From Diplocarpon mali (taxonomy: Eukaryota > Ascomycota > Leotiomycetes > Helotiales > Drepanopezizaceae): a stretch of DNA of 64,000 nucleotides. Position numbers and translations under genes: made by a program. How positions within the stretch are numbered: position 1 is the stretch's first letter; every line of letters starts with the position of its first letter. The notes beneath the pieces were generated by a model that was not told where the DNA came from, did no database searches, and saw only the letters and a program-made list of their open reading frames with translations. This document shows positions 49,085 to 61,443 of the stretch, piece after piece. The stretch is taken from the NCBI GenBank assembly GCA_024741835.1, contig JAENRP010000024.1, forward strand, positions 186,001 to 250,000, written 5' to 3'.

Positions 49085-52000
49085 ACTTATAGGCCAGGCT
49101 CGCAGGTCAGTCTTGGCATTTCTAAGCTTAAGGGTAAAAATAAGAGATTGGTTTCTAAATTAGGGTCTAATACTATATTAGCGTCTTAGTTTATCCCTTT
49201 TCCGAATCTTCTTATAATAATGCCTTTATCAATTAGTATATTAGGCTCTTGGATAGCATTTACTTTATTATATTATCTTTAAGACTTAAGTCTATAAAGA
49301 AGCGACTTAGTATTTATAATATTCGTTTAGGCCTTAATAAGGGCGTTAAAGAGCTTCTGATTATATTCTATAAGGTGGATTTTCAATTCGTCTTTATTAA
49401 AAAGAAATAACTCTTATACTTTGATTATAACTGATAGATTTGTTTAAGAGCGTCGATTAATAATAGCTTTAAAAAGGCTACCGCAGTTCTTAAGATGAAA
49501 AGCTGCTTTAAAAGGTGCAGTAGTTCTACTTATATTAATCTATTAAGGTACTAGAGGTTGCTTTAAAGTAGAGATTGAAAAGACAAAATCGGAGATTTAA
49601 GTCTTATTTTCTAAGGTGTTCTTATTAAGGACGGCTATATAGTTATTGCAAAAGGCTATAAAACCACTAGTCCTATAAGAATTGTCCGAAAGCATTTTAA
49701 GAAGGTATTCCTATTTCGTTATTATTATAATTAGATTGCTATTATTAGTAATAGGTCGTAAGATCTCCTTTCGCTTTAACTTTATAGTCATTTGAGCTAG
49801 TTGAGATTTTGAACTAAGTGCCTAGGAAGTCTATCGACTTATCTTCTTTATAAATAGAGTGAGTTTTATAATTGACTAAGAGCCGACCTACTTATTAAGG
49901 CTTTCAAAAGCTAGCCCTTATCCGATTAGTAGGATCTGATAATTTAAGACTTACTTTCTAATAAAATTGACTTGTAGGCTAAGACCGCAAGTAAAAATCG
50001 GAATTTCTTTATTAGCAGTACTTATATCTCTCTTTATTAAAATAACTTAATTATAAAGACTAAGGCCAATTAATTAAAGAGGTTTAAAGTAGGCTATAAG
50101 CTAATAGGCTCCTTTACTTTTTGCTATTATAGCTAAGAGGTAGAGTCTATAATACATTCGAAGGACTTATTAAGTAAGGCTGGATATTATATTATAGAGA
50201 AAATAAGAAGGTATAAAGGTTGTATTATCTATAGGGCAGAAGTGATAAAGGTATATCTTTACTTCTTATCTTATAATAGAGAGGAATATACTTATAAAAG
50301 CACTATTATTAGTAGTAAAATTATCGGTTAGGAAGCGGTATCTAAAGGGTTTAGGTATTACAATTGACCCTTCTTCCTTTATTTCCTCTTGCTATTTATT
50401 GCTTAATAATATCGAAAAGAAAGAATTGTCTTATTCAATCGGCTCTAATGCCTTTAAGGCTTTAGGATCAGCCTTGAATTTTATAGTATCTAAAGATGCT
50501 TCTATTATTAATAGGTTGGATTTACATATCCTTAAAGAGATAAAGAACTGATTATTAAAGTAGATTAGAAAAAGATCAATATCTTCTACTATATAAAGAA
50601 GTTCGAATTATTTAATAGTTTTATTAATATTAAATCCTTTATAATTAAGACTATAGTAAACCAAAAGAGAGCGAATATAAAGGTCGCAAAGTCTTCTCCC
50701 TTCGATTCCTACGCTAGGAAGATACTATCGAAAGCGAGTTTTTATTATAAAGGATACCTGAATATTATATTATTCTTTAAGCTCAAGGTTGAGAATGACT
50801 AATTAAGGCATATTGCTATAATTACAAATGTCCTAATTAATAGATTCCTCTTTATATTCTCTTTCTTATAAGATAAAATAGTCTCGCTTAGTATCTAAGA
50901 GACTAGGTTCTTGACTTTTATAATTATTAAAAAATTGAATAATATCTATAGGGGCGAACTCGTCTAAGATAAGCTATTAAATCTATTTAATAGCTCTCTT
51001 AGTTATCTTTAAAGTAGTAGGAATAGGGTCTTCCCTTACCTTATTATTTTTAAAACGGTTATATATAGATATAAAGAAGTTAAGAATTAGCTCTTTTAAA
51101 TTGTTAAAGAAGGAGTCTAAGCGAGCGCGCAATCCCTTAATTTCAAATTGCAAATTAGCTAAAGTAGCTATCGAACGATCTATCTTTCTTAGAGGTTGAG
51201 CTAAAATAGGTCGTTTAGCTAAAGGAGAGTCCCTTGAAGATTCCGAAAACTCTAAAGAGGCTGCGCTAAGCGTTTAAGCAGTTTGTTTAGCAGCGGTTTT
51301 TAGAATTATTTCAATAAGAGGCAAGTTAGGTCCAGTTTTAAAATTCTTATTTCTAACTCTTAGTTTAAGACCGCGAGTCAAATCATATAGTTTAGCGCTT
51401 ATTATATCTTTAGATTAAGAGGCGAATTTTAAGGCAGGCTTAACTATAAATAACTAATTCTCTTCTTTATTATTAAAGAAATTTTATCTAAACTTTAATA
51501 TAAGAGTCTAGTTTTCTCTTAAAATAAGCAAACTATAAGCAGAAGCGTAGAGCCCTAGTATATTAATAATAGTACTATTAGGTAGGGTAATATCTGCAGC
51601 CTAATTTGATCTTTTTATAGCTTTATCAGCTGCTATAAGTATTGTATTAGATAGGCCTATAAATCTGCGGCCGCGAATTCGATTGCTTTAGAATTTTACT
51701 ACTCCTTCTTAAATAATAAAGAAATTAAGAATTTAAATAGCTCTAGCTATAGGAGTGTTTTCCTTAAGAATTTTTAATAATACTCGCCTTCTATTATTAG
51801 AATTAATATTTGTTAGGAAATGTAAACGAAATAGGAGTCCTCTCTTATTAGTGGCTAAATTATCTAATTATTAAATAGATTCTTCCCTTTTATCTTAATC
51901 TATTTTAAAAGTATCGGCCAAGGTTATGTATTAATCTGCGTTAGCTAAGAATTCCTTTTTAAAGATTCCCTTTAGCTTTAATTCTTCAGTTAAAAAGTCG

Positions 52001-52642
52001 TCAAATTGGAGAATTCCAAGGGCCACTTAGGTTAAAAGGTTATTAATAGCATTCGCATAAGCTAAAAGGAGTTTTTATTGCTTTATATCTCCTAAGGCTA
52101 TATAGGTCGATTTGAAGCTCTTTAATAATACAATAGCTCTACTATCCTAAGAGAAGTTTATAACTAGTGCTTATTTATCCCCTATCGTAGTAAATAAAAC
52201 CATTTGTGAGTTCTTTAAAGGCATATTACTTATAAAAGATAGGGAGTATAAATAAGAGAGTTCAATAGGGTATAAGAATTAAAAGGGTATATAAGCTGCA
52301 ATAGGTTTATTATATATATATTAAGGAAATTGGACTTTTTATTTATTATTTAAGGAAAGTAATAGGAATATTATAATTAAAGGCTAATATTAAGAATGTA
52401 AAATAAGTCAAAGCAAGTAAGAATTTAGGATGATCTTAAAAGATCTATATCTTAAATAATAAAAGAGGCGACCTTGCCGAAAATGTAAAAATAAGGATTA
52501 AAGGAAGGTAAGACAATTAATAGGCTAGGAAATCGTTCGGTATTCCTACTTGCATTCTTCGGATATTTTAGGAATAATAACTTAAGGTTGCGATTAGTTA
52601 GGTATTTTAATATTCTTTACTTATAGGACCGGCTTATAGGTT
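49085..52642. repeat. Four dispersed 24-bp palindromic repeats in element D (middle group)
   Basis: Copies are at 49085-49108, 49970-49993, 51356-51379 and 52619-52642. All four share one phase modulo 3, different from that of the left group. They are more decayed (for example ACTCTTAG...CGCGAGTC at 51356) but keep the ACT start and AGT/GGT end. Confidence 0.8.
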
Positions 52643-52699
52643 AAATTAGAAAAATCTTAGTCTTTATCTAAGGGTTTAAAATTGCTTATATTGCTATCA

Positions 52700-55600
52700 G
52701 TTCCTATAAAAGATTCGGAGGTTATATCAATTTCTAATTCATCTTTTAAGGGGAATAAGGTTTAATTGCATTAATAAAAGCGCTTTAGTCGATTAGCTGC
52801 AAAGGTTCCTTTAATATCGACTCTATTAAGTTCTTAAAGAGAATAGTATCCCTTTTCTTCCTACTTAGACTTAACCTTAAATAGACTAAGCTATTAATAG
52901 TTAAGTTTAGTATTTGCAGATATATTAATACTTCTTATAATATTATAGATTAGGACGAGATTATCTTTTCAAATAGGGTGCGTTTTAAGTACTTTAGAAG
53001 CAGCCTACGCTTCTTTAGCTTTTTCTTAATATTATTTCTTTTATAGAATAATTTCCTTTATATCTATATCTTAAAGCTTAAGTTGTTAGTATCTTATTAT
53101 AAGCAAATCGGAACGGTTCCGAATTTGACTATAGTCGAATAATCTCTAAATAGGCTATTAGGATTTAAGAGAGAGCTATGCCTCTCTGCTATAGATAAGG
53201 AAGAATAGTATAATTCCAATTGGTTTATAGATTATCATTCGATAAGTAAAGAGTATTTTATAAAAGCGTTTTATCTAATCCTTAAATCCTTTGCAAGTAA
53301 CTTTAGACAGACTATTAAGAATATTATAGTGTCTTTATTCTACTACTCTATTAGCTTTTAAGTTATACGCTAAGATTTAAACCCGTTTAATACTATATTT
53401 CCATAAGAAAGCTTTAACTACTCCTTTATTTTTAAGGCCTCTATTAATAGTTAGTCTGCTAAAAAGTCTATAGTAATAGACTACGTCTTCCTAAAGGAAC
53501 TTTATAATAGATTTAAAGTTAGCAGATCTTAAAGGTCGTCCTTTAAGCTATCCTAATAGGTCTTCCTTTACTAGAATAAAATATATTATCCTATTCTTAA
53601 TAGTTAGTACTTATATAATATTAAGGCTGACTTTATAGAAAAGGCCTAATAGCTAGGTTAGGAATAAGGGATTTTCCTTATAACTAGGTTTTCGTTTCTA
53701 ATAGGAGATGCAACTTTTCATAAAGGCTTTACAGTCTTTAAAAGAACCTTTTTAAAAGAATTTCCTTAAGAGTTAGTGGTAGGTGGACTTAGCTCCTTAG
53801 TAGCTAGTCTCCTTATAAACATCTTGAATAGCCTTAGCTTGCAATTTATTATTATTCAAATAGAGCTATATAGGAAATGAGTTATCGCTCCTTTTAAATA
53901 ATCGTCTTCCTTATATTAGATAAATTAAAGCTTTAGCTTTGAATTTCTGAAAATCCTTAAAAGTAACTGTCTTTAGTCATTTAAGTGTAATTAAAAATTT
54001 CGCGATTTCTTTAAAGTCACTTAAGTAGTTAGGTAATAAAATTCTCTCATTTGACTTATAGGCCAGAACTATAAGTCGAGTCCCTTTAAGGCAATATATT
54101 AATAGATAACTAACTTCATTCTCTACTTACTTATTAATATCTATTTTATCTTCTTTAATCAAATCAAAAGGGTAGGGACGAGTTCTTCTTAAAAGGCCGT
54201 TGGTAGTAGTATTTTTTATTCTTAGAATATATTTGACTTTAAAGTCTATTAGTCTTATTTAAGCAATCCATTTTATTAGTAAGGCTTTAGGTAGGTCGCT
54301 TATAGCTCTATTCAATTATTCTACTAGCACTTTAGCATTAGTTTTAAAGATGAAGTAAGTGCTATAAAGGTCGCTTCTTATCTTTTTTATTACTTTTAAA
54401 GCTCCTTTATATTCCTATTTAATAGCATTATACTTTATCTCTATTGGATTCTAAAGACTACTTTCAAAGTAAGCTAGATATCTTCTCTACTAGCTATTAG
54501 CTTATTAAAGGATAGTACCTCATTTAATTAAGCTTGCGTTAACTATTAGTATAATTGGCCTAGCGTTGGCTCTATAGTCTATTTTAATTAGATATAGCGC
54601 TTTAAGCAACGCCTACTTCAGTTGTTTTATAGCCTCTATTTAGGGTTCCTCCTACTGAAACTCAGCCCCTTTTCAGAATAAGGAATAAATAGGTGCTGCC
54701 TTTTTAGCAAAATCCTTAATTTATATGCAATAGTATACTATAATACTAATAAACGCGCAAGCTTCTACTATATTATTATACCTCTTCCATTTATCGATTT
54801 TAAGTACTTTAGCCCTCTAAGGACTTCGGCTATTAGAATCAGTAATAAAACTAACAATTTCTATCGATAGAAGATAGTATTATAACTTCGGACTAACTAT
54901 TACTCTTGCCCTTTCGAATCGTACAAGCACCTAGTTTAGGTTCTAAATATATTCTATTATAAATTGTTATATACTAAGGAGAACTTCTTTATAATTATAG
55001 AATGATCTTAATCCTTTTACTCTTATATCATTTATATAAGAGAGCGCAATATTAGGTATATAATCTACTAGTATCTTATAGATTACTTAAATAAATTGAG
55101 CGATCGAATTTATAGCCCCTTAAGGTAATCTTATTATCTGAAGTAGCTTAAGAGGGGTTTGAATTGCTATTATATCTCTTAATTTAATATTAAAAATAAA
55201 TTAGTTGTATTTAAAGAAGAAGTTAATAAGAGAGCTGTAGGTTAATCCTACGAATTCATTTAAGAACTCATCTATATTCGGAGGAATATTAGCATCCTTA
55301 ACAGTTACTCAGTTTATCTCTACTACTGCTATTATTAGTCTATAAGTTCCCTTTTCTTTCTTAGTAATTAGGAACCATTTATTCTTATAAGGGCTATTAT
55401 AGAACTTAAGAATACCTTACTTCAGCCTGTCCTTTAATATTTCGATTACCTTTTCTTAAAGAGCTTTAGGGATACCGAATGTTTTCTCTTATTAGGCTTT
55501 ATAAGGTATTGTCTTAATCTTAATATAAGGCATAACCTCTTCTCGAATCTGGCTAAGTTCTATTTAGTTAAAAGCTAAGGCGTCCTTTCGATTTGTTAAG

Positions 55601-55700
55601 GTTTTATAGAGTAGTTCGCATTCTTACTTTATTAAGTCTTTTCTAATTTTTAGTATATTAAGACGTTCTCTTATTAGCCGATATCCGATGGGTTTATTAG
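52700..55700 (-). pseudogene. Element D pol remnant: RT, RNase H, integrase
   Basis: On the minus strand, RT is at about 54.9-55.5 kb (I-L-K-F-Y-N-S-P-Y-K-N-K-W-F-L-I, K-K-E-K-G-T-Y-R-L-I, N-I-P-P-N-I-D-E-F). RNase H follows at about 54.2-54.8 kb, and the integrase at about 52.9-53.9 kb (N-R-G-L-K-N-K-G-V-V-K-A-F-L, then Y-N-L-K-A-N-R-V-V-E and K-P-I-G-I-I-L-F-F). RT before integrase is the Ty3/gypsy order. Stops and Gly-to-Arg/Asp-to-Asn changes show RIP decay. Confidence 0.85.
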
Positions 55701-56206
55701 AAAATCTGCTTATAATAAACTTGTCGAATTTGCCACCTAGCTTTAGAGGTCGAAGCTTCTTATCTTATTTAAACTAATTATCCAATCCTTTAAGCTTTAA
55801 GCTATTAGAGATTCCCTAATCCACTGGTTGTACTTTATCGGCCTTGCTTTTATATATAGTTCGAATATTGGCTAATACTATGCTTTTCTACTTCTTTCCT
55901 TTTTTATTAAATCTTATAAAACGGTCCGAATTTTCCTTTTTAAAAACAAATAAAAGATTTTCTAAGTTATTAATTTAAAGTGTATAAATAGAAATGTTAT
56001 TAGTAATTTTATTATTTTTCACTTGCGGGTCCGGCCTATAAGTGGTTTTTAGATTTTTTAAAATAATTAGTGAATTGTTGAAATTTGTAAAACGAACTCT
56101 CTTCTCTACCTTATTTTTCTTTTTTCTTAATTGTTAAGCTAATAAAACGCCGATTATACCATTTTTTAAAATTCCAGATTTGACTCTTAATCTAAGACTA
56201 TAAGTC
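54054..56206. repeat. Three 24-bp palindromic repeats flanking the RT of element D
   Basis: Copies are at 54054-54077, 56021-56044 and 56183-56206. At 54054 and 56183 the palindrome extends outward (ATTTGACT at the left and AGTCAAAT at the right of the 56183 copy), so the hairpin arm can be longer than 11 bp. Confidence 0.8.
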
Positions 56207-56249
56207 AAATTACTATTATTTAAAATCGGCAAACTTACCTTTCTTTTAC

Positions 56250-59200
56250 TATAACTCCTTGCTAGGTGCCTTCCTTTATTAGCATTAAGCTTAGCCCTTA
56301 TGCTAGCTAATCATTTCCTAAAACCTTATTTTAGAATTCGGCTATATCTCTTGCGATAACCATTTATCCTTTTAAGGATCGATCTGTATTCTAAAGACTA
56401 GCTTTTATAAGACTATCTCTAGGATAATTAAATATTAGCTAAGATTCTAAAATAAAGGGCATTCTTAAAAGAATATCATTTGAAGAATTCTCTATTACTA
56501 GAAAGTTAGTATAATTAATGATTCCTTTAACTTTAACCTTTACGTTTTTTACCTATTTATTAAAATTGTATTTTAATCTAAAGACAGTCGAATAAATAAA
56601 GAGTCGATCGCTAATAATTATCAATTGAGCCATTTCCGCCACTTTTCTAATTATTATATTAACTTTTAAACTATAATCGATTAGAGCCTTTGCTTTAACT
56701 AATTCTTCTATTAAATAAATAACAATAGGGCTTTTTATTGCAACTGCTAAACAATTTCGATTAATATTCTAAGATATTAAAGCTATTACTATAATATTAT
56801 AGTACCTTTAGGTTCCTTCGTTTTTTATAATCTAAAGACATTTGATTAAGGCTAAGTGCTTCTTAGAGTTCTTTTGTATTACAATTTCCATTTTCTTATT
56901 ATTATTCAAATCTTTAAAGGCAATTGAGATATGCTTTCTTAGCACTTTATTAAAGCGTTTAATTAAACTAAATAGGTCTTTAAACGTAAGGTTAATTTGC
57001 TAAGCTATAATATTCTTTATAGCTTTCTCTATTATAATTAAACTAGCGTATTTATCAACGAATTTTTCCTATTTTAACATCTATCTCTTTTACTTAAGGT
57101 CAAAGGTCTGCGCAATAACTTTAACTTCTTAATTTTTAAGCTTAAAGCTATCTTTGTTTATTATATCTCTAATCAATTTGTTTGCTATATCGGCTTTATC
57201 CTTATCTACTGCAGTTCTAGATTATTAGGTATCTTTTAGCATTTAGACTCTATATTAAGATTCCTAAGTTATATATATTAATTTCTAGACTTTAGCTAGT
57301 TTTATTAGTATTAAAGGAGTGGTAGATCTAAAAGGACGCTAAGTATTCTAAGGGTTTCTAAATATAGAAGCAGCCTTAATATTAATAGATATATTATTAT
57401 TAACCTATCTTAAGACAAAGATGCCTTTAACTTCTATAGCTATTTAATCAGAAGCTAAGTCCTTAAGAACTCCCTTAAGTAGGTTGCTAGTTGGACCTAT
57501 ATATATATAAGTTGGAATTTTAGCATTTATATTTATAATACGCTATCGTTCGACTAAATTCTTATCCTATTTTATACTATATATTATTATTTAAATAGTC
57601 TATAACTATAAGCGATTTTAATGCTTTTTAATAAGGATAGCTTTTAGCCTAGGATCTTTAATGCAAAGCATCCTATACTTATTAATATATATAACCCTAG
57701 TATTAATAAAACGAAGGAAAAGAGGGCAATTGTTGCAATACTTATATAAAGCGCAGTTAGGTTCTTTATTATTGTAAAAATTGCAGGTTAGTCGTCTTCT
57801 ATTGCCGTTTCCTTAGTATCCTATAGCATTAATATTAGCAGAGTGCTAGTTAGGATCAATTCCTCCTTCTTTAGCCAGCTATTACATTCTTATATTAGCT
57901 GGTTGTTTTAAATGATAAGAAGTAGGAGTCTGGTAATAAGAACTATTAAATTGGCTTATAGTAGCCGAGTTTTATCTATTACTAAACTAAGGAATATGCT
58001 ATTTTTCTTATAAGAGATTATTAATCCTAGTTTCTAAGCTCTAGATTTAGAGTTCTGCAAATTGGGTCTTAAGTTCCTTAATTCTAAGGTTAGATCTTAC
58101 TCCTAGGTTAGGCCCGCGAGTGAAAGGTATAACTACTAGGTTCTTCTTTACCTCTTCTATAACTTCCAGAGCTTTTAAGTGTTCTTGGACCAGGCTCTTA
58201 AGGTCTTTAGTATAAGAGGGAGTAGGGGCTTTTTCCTATTCTATAGCATTAATAGTTCTCTTACTAAGATCTGATTTTAAAGTAAAGGCTGAGAATTCCT
58301 TAAATGAGGCAAAGGTTATAAGGTCTTGCTTATTAATCTTAAAATGCTTAATAATCTTATTTCAAAGGCCAGTAGGTAATCTAAGTAAGAAAAGGCGGCC
58401 TTGTTCAACTTCGCTAAGTATTTTCTAGCTAATTAAGGTATTTGATATATAAGTAAAAGTCCGATAGTAGTTCTTAAGTTCCTTAGGAGTTTAAATGACT
58501 AGAACAAATTCCTTTAAGAAAGTCAAAGTGTTGCAAATCTACTATCTATTAAATTCTCGGAATTCAAACTTAAGAGCCTTAATAAGGAGTTCTTATAAAT
58601 TATACATCTTCCATTTGAGGAGGGATTTAATAATATCTTTACTTATATAGTTATAATAGCGAGAGAGCCGAGAAATCATATCCGCTTATAGAATACTAAA
58701 ATTATAATAAGTTTCCTTATATTACTTAAGGAAATTAGTAATATTAGCTCTTATAAAGTGAGAAGCACTAAGGGAACTAAGGAGGGGAAAGTGGCTAATA
58801 ATAGCCTTAAATGCGGCCATTATCGTTTTATATTAACTGTCTAGGTTGATAGAATCTATAAAGGGCAAAGGGGAAGCTTTAATATTATATAATTAGTTGC
58901 TAAAAGGAGTACTTCAAAATTCAAAAGGGCTTAAAGAACGTTTAAAATCTGAGTTAATCTTAAAGTAATTAGGATGAGTTTGAAAAGATTTAAATAAAGG
59001 GTTAGCGAAAAGTTTAAAATTGATATTGTTTTTAGTATTTTCTAATATTGATATTAAAAAAGTAAGTAGCAGCCTTAAGTTGTTTAAGGACGTCTTTTTA
59101 TCCTCCTACTTATAGGCTAAGCTTAGGAGTAGAATTCCGGATTCTATTAAAAGTTTAATCCGAGTTTACTAAAAGATTTTAAGTAGGTGCTAAATAGCTA

Positions 59201-59700
59201 ATAGGAGCGTTGCAACTAATCGTAATAAGATAAGGTTTACTTAATTTAAGACAAATTTTTAAAATAAGGTTTATATCTAAGATTCTTCTTAGCCTTTAGG
59301 CCAATTCCTATTAATCTTTAAAATAAAGGGGTCTTTAGAGACGATTCTAAGGCAGTTTTTAAAATTCTATTAAGCTAAGGCAGCTGAATTATTAGATTTG
59401 GATTTCTAAAGATTCTAAAGAGACACTTCCAATTAGAGTTTGCGCTTAATATTACTCAAGTACTTAAAACTACTGCTATTTGAGATTGCTATTATAGGGT
59501 TTGCCAAACTTTTTATACTAGGAAGCCGAAAATTCCGAAAATCTCGGAGTTAAGGAAGAAAATAGGGGTTTTTAAAGCAGAGCTGAAAAGGGAAAATCTA
59601 AGGTTATTAATAGTTGCTAAACGAAAATCGATAGTTCTAAGTAATTAGGCAATTAAGGATAAGGTTTTTAAAGTTAATTAAAATACTATAAGTATTTCAA
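56250..59700 (-). pseudogene. Element D gag remnant and 5' leader
   Basis: The minus strand at about 58.3-58.9 kb reads L-T-F-L-K-E-F-V-L-V, P-K-E-L-K-N-Y-Y-R-T-F-T-Y-I and E-V-E-Q-G-R-L-F-L-L-R-L-P-T-G-L, the pattern of a retrotransposon gag domain. The part at 56.3-58 kb probably holds the gag end and protease, but no clear DTG/DSG box was found. Two palindromes (58099-58122, 59108-59131) lie in it. Confidence 0.65.
58099..59131. repeat. Two 24-bp palindromic repeats in the gag region of element D
   Basis: Copies are at 58099-58122 (ACTCCTAGG...CCGCGAGTG) and 59108-59131 (ACTTATAGGC...TTAGGAGTA). Confidence 0.8.
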
Positions 59701-59803
59701 AGACGTATTTCAAAGGCCGGTCTCTTATCTACAAACTAAAAGATCAATAAGGTTGTATTAAGGACGGAAATCTTAAGAAATCGGTCCTTGCGTAAGTCAC
59801 TAA

Positions 59804-60046
59804 TATAAAACAGAAGGGAGATAATATAAGAATAGGCCTAAGGGAAGACCTAAAAAAAAGAGGAGGAAGCACTATAAGCAGGCTCTCTTAAATAAGATGT
59901 TAAGAATAAGTCCTAAGTATAGGGTATATTCAGTACTATAGCGATACGCGCTGTCTCTATATATAGAAGATGGCCCTTTTATCCCCCTACTGTCCTACGC
60001 CGATCATATGATATATATCACGAGACCTATCCGTCCCAGGTCTCCA
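59804..60046 (-). repeat. Element D 5' LTR (right copy)
   Basis: 243 bp, the less mutated of the pair, ending GGTCTCCA on the plus strand before the TSD TATTAG (60047-60052). Confidence 0.93.
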
Positions 60047-60052
60047 TATTAG

Positions 60053-61246
60053 TACTCCCTTGGCCAGAGGCCTGCTGGCAAATATACTAGCGATAGCAGG
60101 GGTAAAGGCAAGGGGTGCGGCAGGGGCGATAGAGGCGAAGGCGGCGGGGGCGAGGATAGGTGCGGCGGCGATAAGGGCTAGGAAGACAAAGGGAGAGACT
60201 ATAGTAGCGGCGGCAATAGCAGAGGCGAAGGGGATAGGAGCGGCAGCGGCGATAATAGGGGCAAACGGGTCTGAGCTAAAAGGGCTAAGAGCGAATGGAA
60301 ACGGTATACCAGAAGCAAGAGAGGTAGTAATACTACTACTCGCAGGAGTGGCAGGTCCTCTTAGCACTAGGGTTCGATCGCTCTTATCTTTTAAAATCAG
60401 CCTAGAACTTAATAAGACTTAATAAGATGTATTATAGAAGCTTTAAAGCGCACCCTTTATTGCATTTAGCAGTAGCGCTACCTTCTCCTTAAAGGCACCG
60501 CAGGCGCAGGCTGATATAATAGCCTCTTAAGAGGTAAGGAGAGGTCCGCTAGCCTACTAATAGCTATTGCTTAATATTATATAATAAATGTAATATATAT
60601 TAAAGGTGCTATTAAAGTACTAATAATCGAAATTGCTAATACTCTTATATATAATATAATGTACGCACGCGTTATTATGCTCTATTGTAGGCTTAGGCAT
60701 ATAGCGCGTAGCGGAGGCAGGGCTCTTAAGTGGCAGTAGCGGCGGCAGGGGTAGCGGCAGCAATAGGAACGGCGGCGGCAGCTTATTACCTAGTAGGCGC
60801 TAAGAGGACTAGGATAGGGTTCCTACTCTTAAGGGAGCGCCAGCGACCTAGCGCAAAGTTAGTATAACGCAGGGTATAAGGGACTCTAAGGGTCTTACTT
60901 TATAAGGGCGGCTAGGGCTATAATAAGTAGGAATTCCTTTTATATTTAAAAATTATTAATATAAAGATAATATTTTAAATAATAAAAGAGGATTATTTTT
61001 AAAAGAAGGGAAGGAGAACCTTTGTAATAGAAATACTCTATAGGAAGCCTAATAAAGCACTAGCGTAGAATTGCGAAGATTCTTAAGCGCGCTTATTGCC
61101 TATAGCGACCCTTCTTATTTTAAAAGGAACGACCTTTAAAAGGGCAGCATATAAGATAGAGCCTCTTTTCTTTACAATTACTATTCTTTCTTTTATTTTA
61201 TCTATATAGCTAAGCGATTCTAAGAGTATCGCCTAATTAAGGGGTA
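60053..61246 (+). pseudogene. Element B 3' region with Ala/Gly-rich open frame
   Basis: This continues element B after D. A 120-codon open frame (60060-60422) is very rich in Ala, Gly, Ile and Lys (G-A-A-G-A-I-E-A-K-A-A-G-A-R-I-G) and ends L-S-F-K-I-S-L-E-L-N-K-T. Element A carries the same frame, with the same ending, in 19050-19440. A second GC-rich tract (GGCGGCAGGGG type) lies at about 60725-60785. The purine tract AAGGGG at 61239-61244 precedes the 3' LTR and is the likely polypurine tract. Copia elements usually have little sequence here; the role is unknown. Confidence 0.6.
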
Positions 61247-61443
61247 TATTATGCAAAATAGGCGGAGTCTCTACTTATTCTAAAGACCCTCTATATGACT
61301 CTACTAAGTCATAGACTCTCCCTTTTCTTTCCGAAGTCTCCTTACTATATATATACTAAAGAATAATATAATCAATCATCTTTATCTATATTAGCAAGCC
61401 TCTTAAGCGACCTAATGAAGGCCCTCCAGCCGACCGCACCACA
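61247..61443 (+). repeat. Element B 3' LTR
   Basis: It starts TATTATGCAAAATAGGCGG (RIP-altered from TGTCGTGCAGAATGGGCGG) and ends CCGCACCACA. It is followed by the TSD ATTTT (61444-61448). Confidence 0.93.

Larger units (their letters stand above)
44764..52650 (-). pseudogene. Extra 3' region of element D with decayed open frames of unknown function
   Basis: On the minus strand a long RIP-broken frame can be followed through about 46.7-47.5 kb. It includes T-N-K-E-N-L-T-R-R-P-G-L-R-V-E-L and, after a stop, K-K-L-T-R-R-P-S-L, then an acidic stretch (D-L-E-E-D-S-L-E-E-E). A separate open frame at 45969-46208 carries L-T-P-K-P-G-L-R-V. I recognise no domain. Stops are mostly TAG/TAA at plausible Gln/Trp codons, which suggests real former coding sequence. 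It could be an extra ORF of D or an unrecognised nested insertion; no LTR or TSD inside it was found. Confidence 0.5.
44283..60046 (-). mobile_element. Element D (Ty3/gypsy type), 15.8 kb, nested in element B
   Basis: The LTRs are 44283-44525 and 59804-60046 (243 bp each). The TSD TATTAG (or ATTAG, the end base is ambiguous) is at 44277-44282 and 60047-60052. Element A shows the empty site with matching length. Read on the minus strand the LTR begins TGGAGACC and ends in CTGTTTTATA (from ...TTACA). Gag and pol are on the minus strand at 52.7-59.6 kb. The 8.1 kb between integrase and the 3' LTR is unusual, so D is about twice the normal size. Confidence 0.93.
38080..61443 (+). mobile_element. 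Element B (Ty1/copia type, same family as A), carrying nested element D
   Basis: The LTRs are 38080-38276 and 61247-61443 (197 bp each; 5 bp longer than in A because of one small insertion). The TSD ATTTT is at 38075-38079 and 61444-61448. Without D the element is about 7.6 kb, like A. It sits between the integrase and RT of element E. A and B lie head to head, with their 5' LTRs about 4.4 kb apart. Confidence 0.94.

Noticed and set aside
59987..60367. 126-codon minus-strand Ala/Pro-rich frame
   Set aside because: Antisense shadow of the element B 3' frame, and it runs across the D/B junction.
18034..61443. Dating of insertions from LTR divergence
   Set aside because: RIP changes the two LTRs of an element quickly and unequally, so divergence does not measure time.
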